Shown piece by piece: positions 23,210 through 34,813 of a DNA stretch of 64,000 nt (the stretch's first letter is position 1; every line of letters begins with the position of its first letter). The DNA lies in assembly GCA_028095005.1 (NCBI GenBank), contig CM051459.1:318868513-318932512 (forward strand), given 5' to 3'. This DNA is from Rhynchospora pubera (taxonomy: Eukaryota; Streptophyta; Magnoliopsida; Poales; Cyperaceae). The position numbers were made by a program, and so were the translations under genes. The notes under the pieces are model-generated. The model did not search any database and was not told the origin of the DNA. It saw only the letters and a list, made by a program, of their open reading frames with translations.

Positions 23210-25394
23210 TCAAGTTCTGTATGGAAATTCAGATAGAAATTCTTTGCCAAGTCCGTTATGAGAATCGGTTTTGGCAGTAAGGATGCAATCTTCAAGGAAA
23301 CCTTTCTGTGGGAATTCGTCTGGTACGAGGCTCTTATATATCTGAAGCTGCTCATCTGCTTCCTTCTTTTTATCCAAAAGGCTATATATTATCCCCTGTT
23401 AACATTCAAAGCCACTATCTGTTAACATTCAAAGCATAACAAAATGGCAGTTACAACTAGTTTATCTTGTTAACATTCAAAGCCAGTGTCCGTGTTAAAC
23501 TGCAGGAACTCAGCTTTAGTGCTTTTATGCCACAAAAAAAAAAAAAAAAACCTTGCAGTGTACTCCAATTTCAGACCAGAAAGTTGGATTGTTCCATTTA
23601 ATTAAAAACATCAATAATCACAGTCTTTTATGACACTTAATTGAAAGATGAATCATGCAACAGTTGTTGACTGACTTCATGAAATTCACAGTTTTTTCTT
23701 TCATATTGTATGTATGTTTTGTTAAAAAAATTACATAAATAAAAAAGAGAGACAGAGGACTACCTTACAAAGATATGGTCTAAAATCTTTTGGGTCCTCA
23801 TTGGTAATATCTTCAAATTTATTTAAGGCACCTTCTAAATCACCCTAGCCACACATATCACAAAAGCATGATTAATGATAAATATACAGGAACTAAGGAT
23901 GATTTTAATATACATAAACATAATAGTAATGGAACCTTGATAATGTGCATCGTCGCAATTAAAATTTTAATATTTCGTTCTTCAGTGACTCTATTCTCAC
24001 GACATGCTAACTCCAAGGCTTCACTTAGCATTTGCAGAGGGGCTGGACCTTCATGATTTTTGTGCATTACCAATGCTAGCCCCTGAAATAAATCCTCACA
24101 AATTACCAGCTAGCATTTGTAGGATTTCTCCTACTGTTGTAGGAGAGAGTATGTATTATAACTACCAGGAGACAGTACAGACCTGACTTTTATGGTACAA
24201 ATATTATCCTATCAACAACTTGATTTTATTCATTACTTAGCTTTTGGACATGAATTTCATTTTTAAGGCACAATAAGATTCTCCATAATCAGGTAGAATA
24301 TGGTCAAAAATGCCAGAGAAAAGAGAAATTGAATTAACTGCTACCAGTCTCAGACCAGTACTAAAACTGCAAATGAACATGTGCACACAAAAGCTAACAG
24401 TACAGTATCTGTAACGGAGACCCAAGTACCCAACACCATTTCCATTCAACTAACCCCACATAAAATTTAATGCCTTATTTCATTAACTATTTTTTTTAAA
24501 AAAAAGTAATACTAACATGGAGGGCTCTAGTGAAAAGTGGTTTCTCATCCAAAATTTCCCTGTAAACCTTCTTAGCCTTACTGAGTCTCCCCATTCTTTC
24601 ATATGCGACCGCCTCAAGCAGCCGCCACTCTTCGTCTCCCGGCTCGAGAATTTCCTAACAAAGCCCCGCTATTAGTCTCGAATACATGTTTATAAAGAGA
24701 CTTTATCTGATTAGTACTATATGAAAGCAAGAAAAGAGTTCACTCATTTGGGACTTAACCTAACCTGTAACTTACTATAATTAGGTACCATGGCTAGAAG
24801 AAGCCTAAGAGCTTAGGTACAATTGTATCTGACTGGTACACTATTGATATCTGAGACAGGATTGGAATCATTTACCAGTCTCTCAATGTACTCCAATGCC
24901 TCCTCCAACTTCCCTTGTCTCAGCTTCCCATACAAAACAATTTTTAGTGCCTTTATATCCATTGGATTCTTCTCTAAAAACCTCTCATACATCTCCAAAA
25001 CCTCATCATACTTCTTATTCTTCTTTTTATCTTTCTTTCTCTTTTCCTTTTTTTCTTTCGGGGCGTCAGATTTTTCTTCCATTGGTGAAGTAAGATTGCT
25101 GCTCTGAGGAGTAACTGTTGCGGAAGCGGGTTTGAGATGGAATTGACCCAAAAAGAAGAACGACCCAATAAGGAACAAAGTTGAGCCCTTGGCGAAGGAT
25201 TGAAGGAGAGATTGTGGGGTCTTGGTGCATGCGATTCTTTGAAGATTGGAATTGAACTGAGGTCGAATTGAAATTCTCAGAAGAGAGTGGTGGTTGTTTG
25301 TGCGTGAGAGAAGCGTGGAGAGGTTATTGGGTTTGTGTTGAGGGAAATGGTGGATAGAGAAAGGAAGGGAAGAAGGAGAGAGGAGGTTCGCCAT
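23210..25394 (-). CDS. SG1: SLOW GREEN 1-like chloroplast TPR protein, 356 aa
   Basis: Five exons, all joining in phase 0: 25394-24876, 24654-24517, 24082-23936, 23844-23764 and 23395-23210. Donors and acceptors are GT-AG; the third donor, AAG|GTTCCA, is weak. The N-terminus is Ser/Asn-rich with a chloroplast transit peptide look, then a single membrane-like stretch STLFLIGSFFFLGQF (about 71-85). A Lys/Glu-rich linker leads into helical repeats of TPR type (about 128 to the end), including YDEVLEMYERFLEKNP and ERMGRLSKAKKVYREIL. MHKNHEGPAPLQMLSEALEL and VTEERNIKILIATMHIIK recall Arabidopsis SG1 (At3g18420), needed for greening of young leaves. Plants have related TPR paralogues, so the orthologue assignment is less sure than the family. 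Confidence 0.78.
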
Positions 25395-25543
25395 GGTAGG
25401 AGAGAGCTCAGAAGATGCTAGTTGAGTTTGCTAAGCGCTCAAAAAAGGCACTTTTGCACAGAAGTCCTAAAAATGTTACTAAAAGGACAAATGTAGTCGT
25501 TTTTCTGTAATTATTACAGTTACAGTGTGACCGCATAGGTTCA

Positions 25544-25731
25544 GAAATGAAATCCTGCGGCGCCCGACATATGGTGTAGCGCGCCACCTTAGTCGTCTGA
25601 TCAAGATCTAATGGACAAGGGAACCCCGTGCATGCTAGATTGATAGGCCGGTAAAAAATAAACCGTCCGATCAAAATCAGACGCCTCGTACGCGCGCTAC
25701 AGCACGTGTCGCGCAACAGCGAATCCGGATT
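25544..25731. mobile_element. GC-rich Mutator-like MITE, copy A
   Basis: The 188-bp element is flanked by the perfect 11-bp repeat GCATAGGTTCA (25533-25543 and 25732-25742), in the 9-11-bp range typical of Mutator-like insertions. The inside is an imperfect palindrome rich in CGCG, with the family core GATTGATAGGCC and a GATCAAGATCTAATGG arm. Confidence 0.75.
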
Positions 25732-25815
25732 GCATAGGTTCATGCATCTGCGAAAATATATTCTGGAAGTAGCATCATGCCTTCAAAAACCAGTAAGAAG
25801 TGGCGATTATAGTCA

Positions 25816-25996
25816 GAAATGAGATCCAGTCCCGCGCGGGACCATCCAACGCATCGCTGTGAGCCGTATGATTTAATCTCAATGGCAAAGAGAGCCCCGT
25901 GCATCTAACATGATTGATAGGCCCGAACCGTCTAGATCAGATCGGACGGTTGGTAAGCTGCGCTGGACGGTCCCGCGCGGGAGCAGAGTCGGATTG
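25816..25996. mobile_element. GC-rich Mutator-like MITE, copy B
   Basis: The 181-bp element is flanked by TTATAGTCA (25807-25815 and 25997-26005), a perfect 9-bp duplication. Inverted inner ends read AGTCCCGCGCGGGAC and GTCCCGCGCGGGAG. It shares GAAATGARATCC at the start and GATTGATAGGCCC inside with copy A, 84 bases away. Confidence 0.78.
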
Positions 25997-26673
25997 TTAT
26001 AGTCATGCTCAAACCATATCTAAAACTTGTGCTTTCCTATGCAAGGATAGACATTTTGTTTCCTTTTCTTTCTACTAGAAAAGTCTGCATGCATAAGGTT
26101 ACCAACATTTTGTTTACTTTTCTTTTTTTTCAAAATCTAATATCAATCCACGCAGGCCCATTGTTTAGCAAAAAAGGAAAATTTAAAATCAGCCAACGAT
26201 TTCTGGCTGGTTTAGATGAGGAAAAACAATGAAACCATGTATCAAATCAATCCCTTGCCAAAACTATACCATACCAATACTGATTATAATGACTTAGCCA
26301 GTCCCCAAAAGGTTGTACACTACACAAATATGTGAAGAACATATTCATCAATATGAATTTACGCGCGTTTCACCCCCTTCATATTTTATGTAAAGTCACT
26401 CCTTTGTAAGAACATTAAGCGAAGGTAGAAAAAAATTATTCTTGAAAGGGTCATTGACTCATTGTAGATTCAAAAGAGCAGATGTAAAGTTTACCTGACG
26501 TACTTTTCTACATCTAGCCACATAAAGCAATAGCAATAGCTAGCTTTTATTAGCTACCGCTGCTGGCACCAAAGAAATCAAATAGTAAAAATAGATTATA
26601 CTTGGCTCTCAATATTCACAGTTTATAATTCTAAAAAATGACAAAAACAAAATTACATCATAAACAAAAATAA

Positions 26674-29600
26674 CTAACTTGCCCTTACCGACCTCCCAGA
26701 ACTACGACCCCTGAAACCAACTACGCTAAGTTTGGTACCACTTCTCTTCCCACCACCATCGGCTTTTCTACTCTCAAAGCTCGTTCTGGACTTCACCACC
26801 TTCCCAACAGACTTAGAATCTTTAGAAGTCCTAGGACTTGAGCTGTTAGTAGATTTAGGAGCAGCTTTCTTAACCTGTTTAACAACAACCTTGGTTGACT
26901 TTTTGGTCCCAGTCCCGACATCAGTAGCAGATTTTCCCTTAAAAGTAGTGCTATTAACTTTCAGGAGCTTTGAATTCCTTCCTGTGGTATTGACTTTTGT
27001 GAGCTTTGAATTCCTTCCTGTGGCATTACCTTTCATGAGCTTGGGATTAATTCCTTTTATGGTAATTTTTCTTGCTGATGGAGATGCAGGTGCTGCCTTT
27101 CTGACAGTATTAACATTTAATGCTTCTAAACTCTCATTCTTCTTTATAGCATCCTCAATTCGAGTGGCTAAAGGCACATCTTTCTTTGCTACAAGGCTTG
27201 TTACTTTTCCTAAATTCCAAAATTAGAAACAAAATAAGAACATAAGCACCAAAGTTGCATCAAATGATAACAAAAGAATATACTAGTAACAGAAATTGTC
27301 AGGGACATGCAAACATACCTTTGGCACCCATACGGGCCGTTCGTCCAGTTCTATGTAGGTAATCAATCTACAAAGGGAATAAAAGAAACTTCTAAAAGAC
27401 ATTATAGTATTGAAAAAAATAATAAAGCATATAGAACTTCTAAAAGACTATATAGTATTGCAGCACCAGAATGCTGGGAATATTGTAGTCACAAATGGTA
27501 AGATATACCAAATAGTTGCTATTCAGACTTGTCTATTATTAGCCAGCTCTTACTCTTTTTATGTTTTAATTTCACATTTGCATTATTCTTTTATGTGCTT
27601 GATACAAATTCATTCCAAGTATTAAGCAAATAATTTAATATATACAATTACCATTGTTATATTGGAAATACAGTAGAACATGAAAACAATAAAAAGAACA
27701 ACAAAGTAATACAGCAGCAGATGCAAAGGAAAAGTAACATACAGAGTTTAAAGGGAAATCAAACATAATGACATGGTCAACATCTAGGTCAAGACCTCTA
27801 GCCGCCAGATCAGTGCAAACCAATGTGGGACAGTCTCCAGCTTCACTTTTGAATTTCTTCAAATTCTCAACTCTGCCAGCACATCGCATTTCAAGTGATT
27901 TTAGTCTTTTTGTTAAGATTTATGACAACAGTATTAACAAGAAGTTCTCAACTCTGCCACCATATCCCAATTCAAGTGATGCAAGTAATAAATTCTATGA
28001 CATAAATTGTGGATATGGAAAGAAGAATCCAGAAGTTGCCATTTTAGGGGGTCCTAATCATAATCAAACATGAAATGGTATACAAATGATTTTGACAGTA
28101 TGTCAGTTCAGAAGACCGAGAACAGAACAGATTGATATTCTGTAGAAAGAAAAAAACAGTAGTCAAAATCAAAGTAATTCAGCATACCTTTCTTCAGCAG
28201 GGACCTCCCCATGGTAATTTACAGTTGAAATTTGATTTTCACCAAGAAAGTGGTCTACGGCACGGCTTGAATTCAACGTGTTACAGAACACCATCACACG
28301 GTTTCCCTTGGACAAGCTTGGTTCAAGAACCTTCATACAAAATCATGAAATATGTATGTGAAATGGAATAAATATCCCTTAAAGATCAATCTGATTATCA
28401 AGATCTTAAAAATATATTATGATAAGAAAGAGAAGCTTGAAAAAAAGCCCCTAGATTATCAAGATCTCAGAAAAAAAAATAATTTCCAGTCAGACAAAAC
28501 CTTACTGTTTGAGAAATCCTTAAAACCACATTAGTTATTTATTATCCAATTTGGTAAAAGCACTTGGCCCCTTTAAAGCACAGAAACAAACAAATTACAA
28601 ATTGACTGATCTTATGTAAAAATATAGAACCATAAATAACACAAAAGGGGCTTAAATATGTTCTCAGGGATACTATTACCTTCTTTCTCATTGTAACATA
28701 CTTTACGTTAGATAAGAAATTGAGTTATAGACCCGATTGACAATATGGTCTCCATTTTTTTTAATTTCAAAGTGAAGAGGCAAATTCATTGAACATAACA
28801 ACAACGAGGACCTTTCAGGAAAGTGATAAAAATTAAACTACCTGAAGAAGAGCTTCAAGCTTGTTCTCCGACCCAGCAATCTTAATGAAATCATGCCTTG
28901 CTGAAGCAACCTTTTTCTGAAATGTGGAGGTTCGCAGGTGCACAATTCCTTCAAATTCCTCATCTATTAGTTTTTGCACAGCCTATAACAATTTTAAAAG
29001 GCAATCACTATCAATACAAAGAAATGAAGAAACAAGAGCTAGAAAATTTGCCCCTCCAAACAAGGTATTTTTGTCATCTATATGCTCTACGGCCTAACAT
29101 CTATTAAAAAATGGGACAGCTCTGTTCTTCACTCTTATTTGCGTGTAGAGATAAACATGTGATGGACCTATATGTTTCTCATGTTACTATTTTTGTAGAG
29201 ATAGAAATGAAATCAAACTTGTTTGGGACAAAAGGCTTAGTTGTTGTTGTAGAAATGAAATCAAACCAAAGGAATTACAGAGTAATTAGAACATGTTTGG
29301 ATTTACTAACAAAAATACCAGAATGTTAAATATCACCACTTACAAACCTAAACATTAGTATAATACTCTTTGAAAATAAAAAATTTGATAGCAGTATAAG
29401 GACAAGGAGATCACCGTCGTCATGGTGGCAGTGACAAGAACAGTCTGAAACCCTTTATCACCAGGTTTTGAAGCTCTATTCTTTAACGGGGCCAGAAATT
29501 TTCTAATTTCAGGACCAAAACCTTGATCAAACATTGTATCTGCCTCATCTAAAACCTAAGCACAGGGAAAACAAAAAATAGATACGAAGTTCAAGAAACA

Positions 29601-31554
29601 GAAAATACAAAAAAAAAATGAATAATACAAGAGAGGGCAATTTTGTACTTCAGTTGTACAAGCGAAAATTGGCGATTACAAATGCAACAGAAGAACACAT
29701 ACAATTAAATATCTGGTATGGAAGAAGAACATACCACATACTTAATATCCCCATAAACGATGTTCCCATCCTTAATATGTTGGAGAATACGACCAGGGGT
29801 CCCCACAATCATATCAACTGGAGCATTCAATGAGTCCTCTTGAGGCCTCAACCGCACCCCACCGCTCACCATTGTAGACCTAAATTTTGCATGATGGCTT
29901 ATAGACTTCGCCACCCGATACACCTAAAAGAATAGCCAGTTAGAATGAATCATTTCAGCTACATGGATTTTAGTTCATTTTATTGCATAGCATGAAATTT
30001 AAGGAGCATTAATAGGATTTCTTTTGGGAGTAATAGGAGCATTAATTAATATAAATCATTATTTACTTTTATTTACCGAAAAGTAATCATGGAACTACCT
30101 GCTCAGAAAGTTCCCTAGTGGGGCAAAGCACCACAGCCCGGGGCCGCCTCGGCTTCATAAGAACACCAGATAATGCTTCATCTCTACGCATTAGCTGCCA
30201 TGCAGAAAAACACAAAATATTGATCAGTAAAAACATAAAGAAGACATACATTTACTTAAAGTTAGGCAATTTTCATCTGCACAAAATACCAAAAATAAGA
30301 AATACACTGTGCTGCGTACCTACCTATACCGTAATCATTCAACTCCAGTCTTAAAAGTACAAACAACAGATATACAGAAAAAGATTAAGAAAAAAGGAAC
30401 TAATCAAAATCAAAATTTAGGTGGACCGCAGCTTATATCATAACAAATTCAAGCACATCATTATTTCTTATAGGCTTAACTTCCAGCCTGTAAGCTTATA
30501 CCTTGCAACATTGCAGCTTTTAACTAAAACAACTATATATTCTAATTTGAGGCAAAGCAATCAAACACTCGAAAATTTAGCATCCTTTAAAAATACTAGG
30601 AAGGGAAAAATAGGGGGTTGCTAGTGTCAAACATATAGGACACGTACACTTGTCCAACGCGATGAAATTTTAATTTTTAAAATTAAAATGGCCGATCCAA
30701 ACCGCACAAATTGTTCTGTGTTATAAAATCTTCATGGAGACCAAATTTTATATTTTTTCAAATTTTTTTACTATTTTTTTGGAATTTTTCAATATGCTCA
30801 ATCTAAAAAGTTCTGAACCCTTCAATTTTGAAAATTCGAAAAAAATAGTTAGAAAATGTGAAAAAATATAAAATTTGATTATCAAAGATATTTTAATATA
30901 GAGATCATATTGAGCGGTTTGGATCGACCGTTTGAAATTTTAATGTGCTACGTTTGGATCGTGTTTGACGTCCTATATGTTTGATTCTAGCATTACTCGG
31001 AAAAATATGATAACCATACAATTGATGAACAATCAAACCTGAACAAGAGGCAGCATATAAGCAAGGGTTTTGCCGGACCCAGTATGAGATCCCATTACAA
31101 TACTCTGTCCTCGAAGCACGGCCGGAATACCCAAGGACTGAATCTCAGTCGGGGTTTCAATTCGCATCTCTTCCAAAGCTTCCATGAGCTCCTTTTCCAA
31201 CCCCAACTCCTCAAATGTCGTCGCCATTTTCACACTCTCTTCCTTCCCTTTCTTCCCTTTATTCAACCTCTTTCCCTCCACATCCACATTCTGAACTTTT
31301 GTCGTACTAACAGAATCCTTCAGATGTCGAAGCCTGAGGCGATCGAGGAGAAGAGCATGACGTGGAGGCGGAGGTGGAGGCGCCGCCTCAGTGGAGGGAG
31401 GAGAAGCGAAGGCGGCTTGACAGAGAGCGCGGCGCGAGATAAACCCTACAGAAACCCTAGGTATGGCGCGTGGGTTGAGAGAGGATAAGAGAGAGCGCGA
31501 GAGGAAATGAGAAGAGGAGAGGGAGAGGAGGGTTCTTCCAGTCCCTCCTGCCAT
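26674..31554 (-). CDS. RH39: DEAD-box RNA helicase, RH39 type (chloroplast), 646 aa
   Basis: Nine exons: 31554-31039, 30194-30099, 29923-29735, 29555-29415, 28982-28842, 28330-28188, 27872-27743, 27367-27319, 27209-26674. All splice junctions are GT-AG and the spliced frame is open. A Ser/Arg-rich transit peptide and Pro-rich stretch precede the helicase core. Motifs are TFEELGL and PTEIQ (Q motif), GSHTGSGKT (155-163), PTRELSEQ, VGTPGR, DEAD (270-273), TAT (309-311), CTDLAARGLD and HRTGRTAR (457-464). The last 178 residues are Lys/Ser/Arg-rich with repeats of GRNSKLxKVN. Arabidopsis RH39 (At4g09730) is needed for the hidden break of chloroplast 23S rRNA. The first intron carries a MITE, and the acceptor of exon 7 is duplicated 81 bases upstream. 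Confidence 0.88.
27862..27980 (-). repeat. 81-bp offset duplication of the RH39 exon 7 acceptor
   Basis: TTCTCAACTCTGCCA followed by an AAGTGA-ended stretch occurs on the plus strand at about 27865-27900 and again at about 27946-27979. Each copy contains a usable minus-strand acceptor GGCAG. Use of the distal one (exon start 27953) would add 81 bases in frame but meet a TAA after about ten codons. Confidence 0.7.
30618..30993. mobile_element. Fold-back MITE in the first intron of the RH39-like gene
   Basis: Outer ends CTAGTGTCAAACATATAGGA and, inverted, TCAAACATATAGGAC mark an element of about 375 bp. The inverted similarity continues inward (TATAAAATTTGAT against ATCAAATTTTATA-like arms), so it could fold into a long hairpin. 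I could not find a clear target duplication, so the superfamily is undecided. Confidence 0.6.
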
Positions 31555-32035
31555 TGACGCATGCAGGGTTTTGGTTCAGCTCAAGAGATGCAGAAATGAA
31601 ATGGATAAGAGAGAGTGAACGGAAGAGATCGAGAGATGGTCACTGAACTTTTTTCTTTTTTTTTTTTATATACTATGAGCCCTTATGCTATCGGCAGTTA
31701 TGCCACTGCACTTGTAACTTGTAAGGGAAAGATTTTGTTTGACAAGTAATAAAACATTTTCATATTTCATTTGTGTAGTTTCGTAAGATTAAGAAAAGAA
31801 CGTAAATCCGGATATATTAGCGCGGAATTTTTGAAATTTATGTTCCGTACTTGTGATATTGATTTTTGGTGGTAGAGATACTGGATGGAAATATGTTTCT
31901 TGTAATAAATAAAATATGAAAAGTAAACTTTTTATGAAAAACAATTTCGGAATTTAAATTGGTGAGGATTTCAAAACGAAACGCTGCCGGAAAGAAAATA
32001 AATTACTCTGGATCGTCATTTCATTTGATCATTAA
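31555..32035. other. RH39-like promoter side, no gene
   Basis: Contains the minus-strand promoter region of the helicase gene. No open frame or repeat is recognised. Confidence 0.5.
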
Positions 32036-32265
32036 GGGTGTGTTTGGATAGACCGAGAATAGGAAATAAGAATAAGAAATTTCGGTTTGCGTGTTTATTC
32101 TTAATATTGTGCAAAACAAACGACATAAGAATAAAGAATTTGGGTCCTTATTCCTATACTAACAAAATCATAGTATAAGAATAAGAAATAAAAATAAGCA
32201 CACAAACCGAAATTCCTTATTCTTATACTCTATTCATGTCTTATTTCGTTACATCCAAACACATC
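32036..32265. mobile_element. PIF/Harbinger-like MITE, copy 4 (diverged)
   Basis: Ends GGGTGTGTTTGGAT and, inverted, ATCCAAACACATC, flanked by TAA, the canonical 3-bp target of PIF/Harbinger elements. The inner arms (AATAAGAATAAGAAAT and its complement) form a second inverted repeat. Confidence 0.65.
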
Positions 32266-32454
32266 TAAAGGTTAAAACCGGACATCTGTATAATTCTAGC
32301 CCATTTCTGTATCGTGGAAGAAATGGAGATTTGGGCTTTGAGAAGTTCATTAAACTTCCAATTCAAGTTTTTTGAAGGGATCTTTCTTTTTGAAAATTGA
32401 TTAACGGCATATTTTTAAAATGTCATCTCGCGACATCACTGAGGCGTACGTCTC

Positions 32455-32646
32455 GGACCCGAATCCCGTGTAGCGCGGGACACCGTGTAGCGCGCGTACG
32501 GACCGTCTGATCTTGATCGGACGGTTCATTTTTGACGGGCCTATCAATCTAGGTTACATGCACGGAGCTCCCTTGTCCATTAGATCTTGATCAGACGGCT
32601 ACGATGCCGCGCTACACGGTGTGCCGCGCGGCACCAGATCTGAACT
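32455..32646. mobile_element. GC-rich Mutator-like MITE, copy C
   Basis: The 192-bp element is flanked by CGTACGTCTC (32445-32454 and 32647-32656), a perfect 10-bp duplication. It shares GATCTTGATCAGACGGCT, the GGGCCTATCAAT core and CCGCGCGGCACC-type ends with copies A and B, in the opposite orientation. Confidence 0.75.
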
Positions 32647-32656
32647 CGTACGTCTC

Positions 32657-33814
32657 ACCCAAAACTCTAGTCCTCTCATCCAGCCTGTTGTTTTTTTCAC
32701 CCTATTGCTATAAGTGTTCACTTTTTTAATTAGAAATGTTCACTTTTTATTATCATAAATTCACTATATATGTTCAATCTGTTTATTTTATTTTTTTATT
32801 TCTTATTCAATTAATATTTTTATATTTGGTATATAAGTGTTCATTTTGTTGGTATAAGTATTCATTTTTATTGTTACAAGTATTCATTTTGTTTTTATTG
32901 TATATGTTGTTTCTGTTATTATAAATGTTCATGTTATTTATTAAAATATATCCACTTTGTTATATTATATGTTCAGTTTGTTCAGTTATTATCTCAATGT
33001 GAAATACTTATTTCTACTTTACAAATAATATGTAATAAAATTATCAGTTGACACATTTAACTGAACACATTTGGTTATTAAATTGAAAACATTGGTTATT
33101 AAACTGAACATATATAGCGGACATGTGCGCTGACAAGTCCAAAGTTCACGCGAGGCTCACGCGTGATGGTAGTATGTAATAAAATCATTAGTTGATACAT
33201 TTAAACTGAACACATTTGATTATTAAACTGAACATCTATAACGGACACATGCTAATCACACGAGGCGCATGTGCGTACCCTTTGTTTAGTGATGACGCGC
33301 GATAGTAAATACAACGATGACACTTATCATTTCTGTTTCTTTTTATCCAACCCATAAAAGGATTTAAATAATAATCCGAAATTCAAATATGGTCCCCCAC
33401 TTGGAGCCGAAAATTTGGAGCGGCCCTAGCACAAATTTTCCATTTTTATGATTGCGTCTGAAGAAATTAATGAGTGGGGCTCACAACTTGGAAATTCCGA
33501 CCTTTGCATATTTCTGAAATGTTTTTTTTTTCATAATTGAAAGATATTCCTTATTCCAGTTCACAGATTTTTAAAGAGCTGTGTTAGTTTCAAACAAAAA
33601 AAAAAAAACATTTCTTAAAAAGCTGTGAAGTTGTTTTCACATAATTACTATTTGGGTTTCTCCTTCATGCTAAACCATCGTCCATTCCTTGTGTCAATTA
33701 AAGACACAATTTCTTATCAATTAAAAACATTGGTAGAGTGAACTATGTCTCAAATCTCAATGCCGAAGTCCGGAATAAATTTTACTATGCTCTTATGCAA
33801 CAAATATGCATAAT
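32657..33814. other. Gene-free DNA with TGTTCA-type repeats
   Basis: Around 32700-33000 there is a loosely repeated motif (GTTCATTTTGTT, TATAAGTGTTCA) and around 33040-33250 a repeated ACTGAACACATTTGRTTATT. These look like old minisatellite-like DNA. No gene is seen. Confidence 0.45.
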
Positions 33815-33817
33815 TTA

Positions 33818-33965
33818 GGTTCCGTTTGAATGGTGTGGAAATAAGAAAAATAAGAAAAGAAGTATTGCGAAGTGTGTAATTTTGTGAAGAGTTTGGATTG
33901 TTTATAATAAATTTAGGAATAGAAAGAAGCTATTCGCTTATTCTTGCACCCATTCAAACGAAACC
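33818..33965. mobile_element. PIF/Harbinger-like MITE, copy 5
   Basis: Ends GGTTCCGTTTGAAT and, inverted, ATTCAAACGAAACC, flanked by TTA on both sides (33815-33817 and 33966-33968). The inner GTGTGTAATTTTGTGAAGAG is shared with copy 3. Confidence 0.72.
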
Positions 33966-34188
33966 TTAAGCATGCATAATTGAAGGTAAAAAAGAATATA
34001 AATTCATAATTGTGCAACATATCTAGATGAAACTTATTACTAGTCAACTTTTGCAATTTTGGAACCCACTATTCATAGTCAAATAATTATAAAATATTGT
34101 TAAATTTTGAAATAATTACATTATTTTCTTATTCTAGACCGCTGTTCCATGGTTCCACCTCCGATCATTTTGATGCCATGCTAATAAG

Positions 34189-34805
34189 TAGGTGTCAATT
34201 GGTACGATACAATACGGTATAGAGTATTTTCACACTCGTATCCGTTAAAAAATGACCTTATTCGTACCCTTTTATATCCATTAAAAATTAACGATAAGGA
34301 TAGGATAACAATACATAATGGATAATAATAATATTATGAATTTAATAGAAAAATATATAATGTGCTAAATAAATAATATCAAGTAAATATATGGATAAAG
34401 TACATCATTTAGATAATACTTTAGATATAACAAAAAACACGAAATTTTATTCTCATATCAGTTGAATTCAAAAAATCTATATAATTAATTACAAATTATA
34501 AATTATAATATAATAGTGTGCAAATTAATTTTTTAAATTTTTATGAAGATCAAAATTAATAATATATCTTACGAAATATGCTCATACCATGATTATATAT
34601 ACATATATTTGTTAAATTTTATCCGTTAGATAATGGATATGAAATAGTAGTTATCTATATTCGTATCCGATTAAGTTATCGAAATTTTTTCTTTACTTGT
34701 ATCCATACATGTTAGTCTGACGAAAATAAAACTTTATTCATATTCGTCTTATTAAATACAATATAGATAGAGTAAACGGATAAACGAATTTAGTTGAGAG
34801 CCTTA
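34189..34805. mobile_element. Old hAT-like non-autonomous element
   Basis: Ends TAGGTGTCAA and, on the inverted right side, TAAGGCTCTCAA, are flanked by CTAATAAG and CTAATCAG, 7 of 8 matching. The inside is AT-rich with GTATCCG- and CGGATA-type inverted words and no coding frame. Divergence of repeats and duplication indicates age. Confidence 0.5.
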
Positions 34806-34813
34806 CTAATCAG

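Larger units (their letters stand above)
25395..26673. other. Intergenic DNA between SG1-like and RH39-like genes, with two MITEs
   Basis: Besides the SG1-like promoter this holds two copies of a GC-rich Mutator-like MITE (listed separately). The rest, 26010-26673, is AT-rich and includes the 3' region of the RH39-like gene. No gene is seen. Confidence 0.6.
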
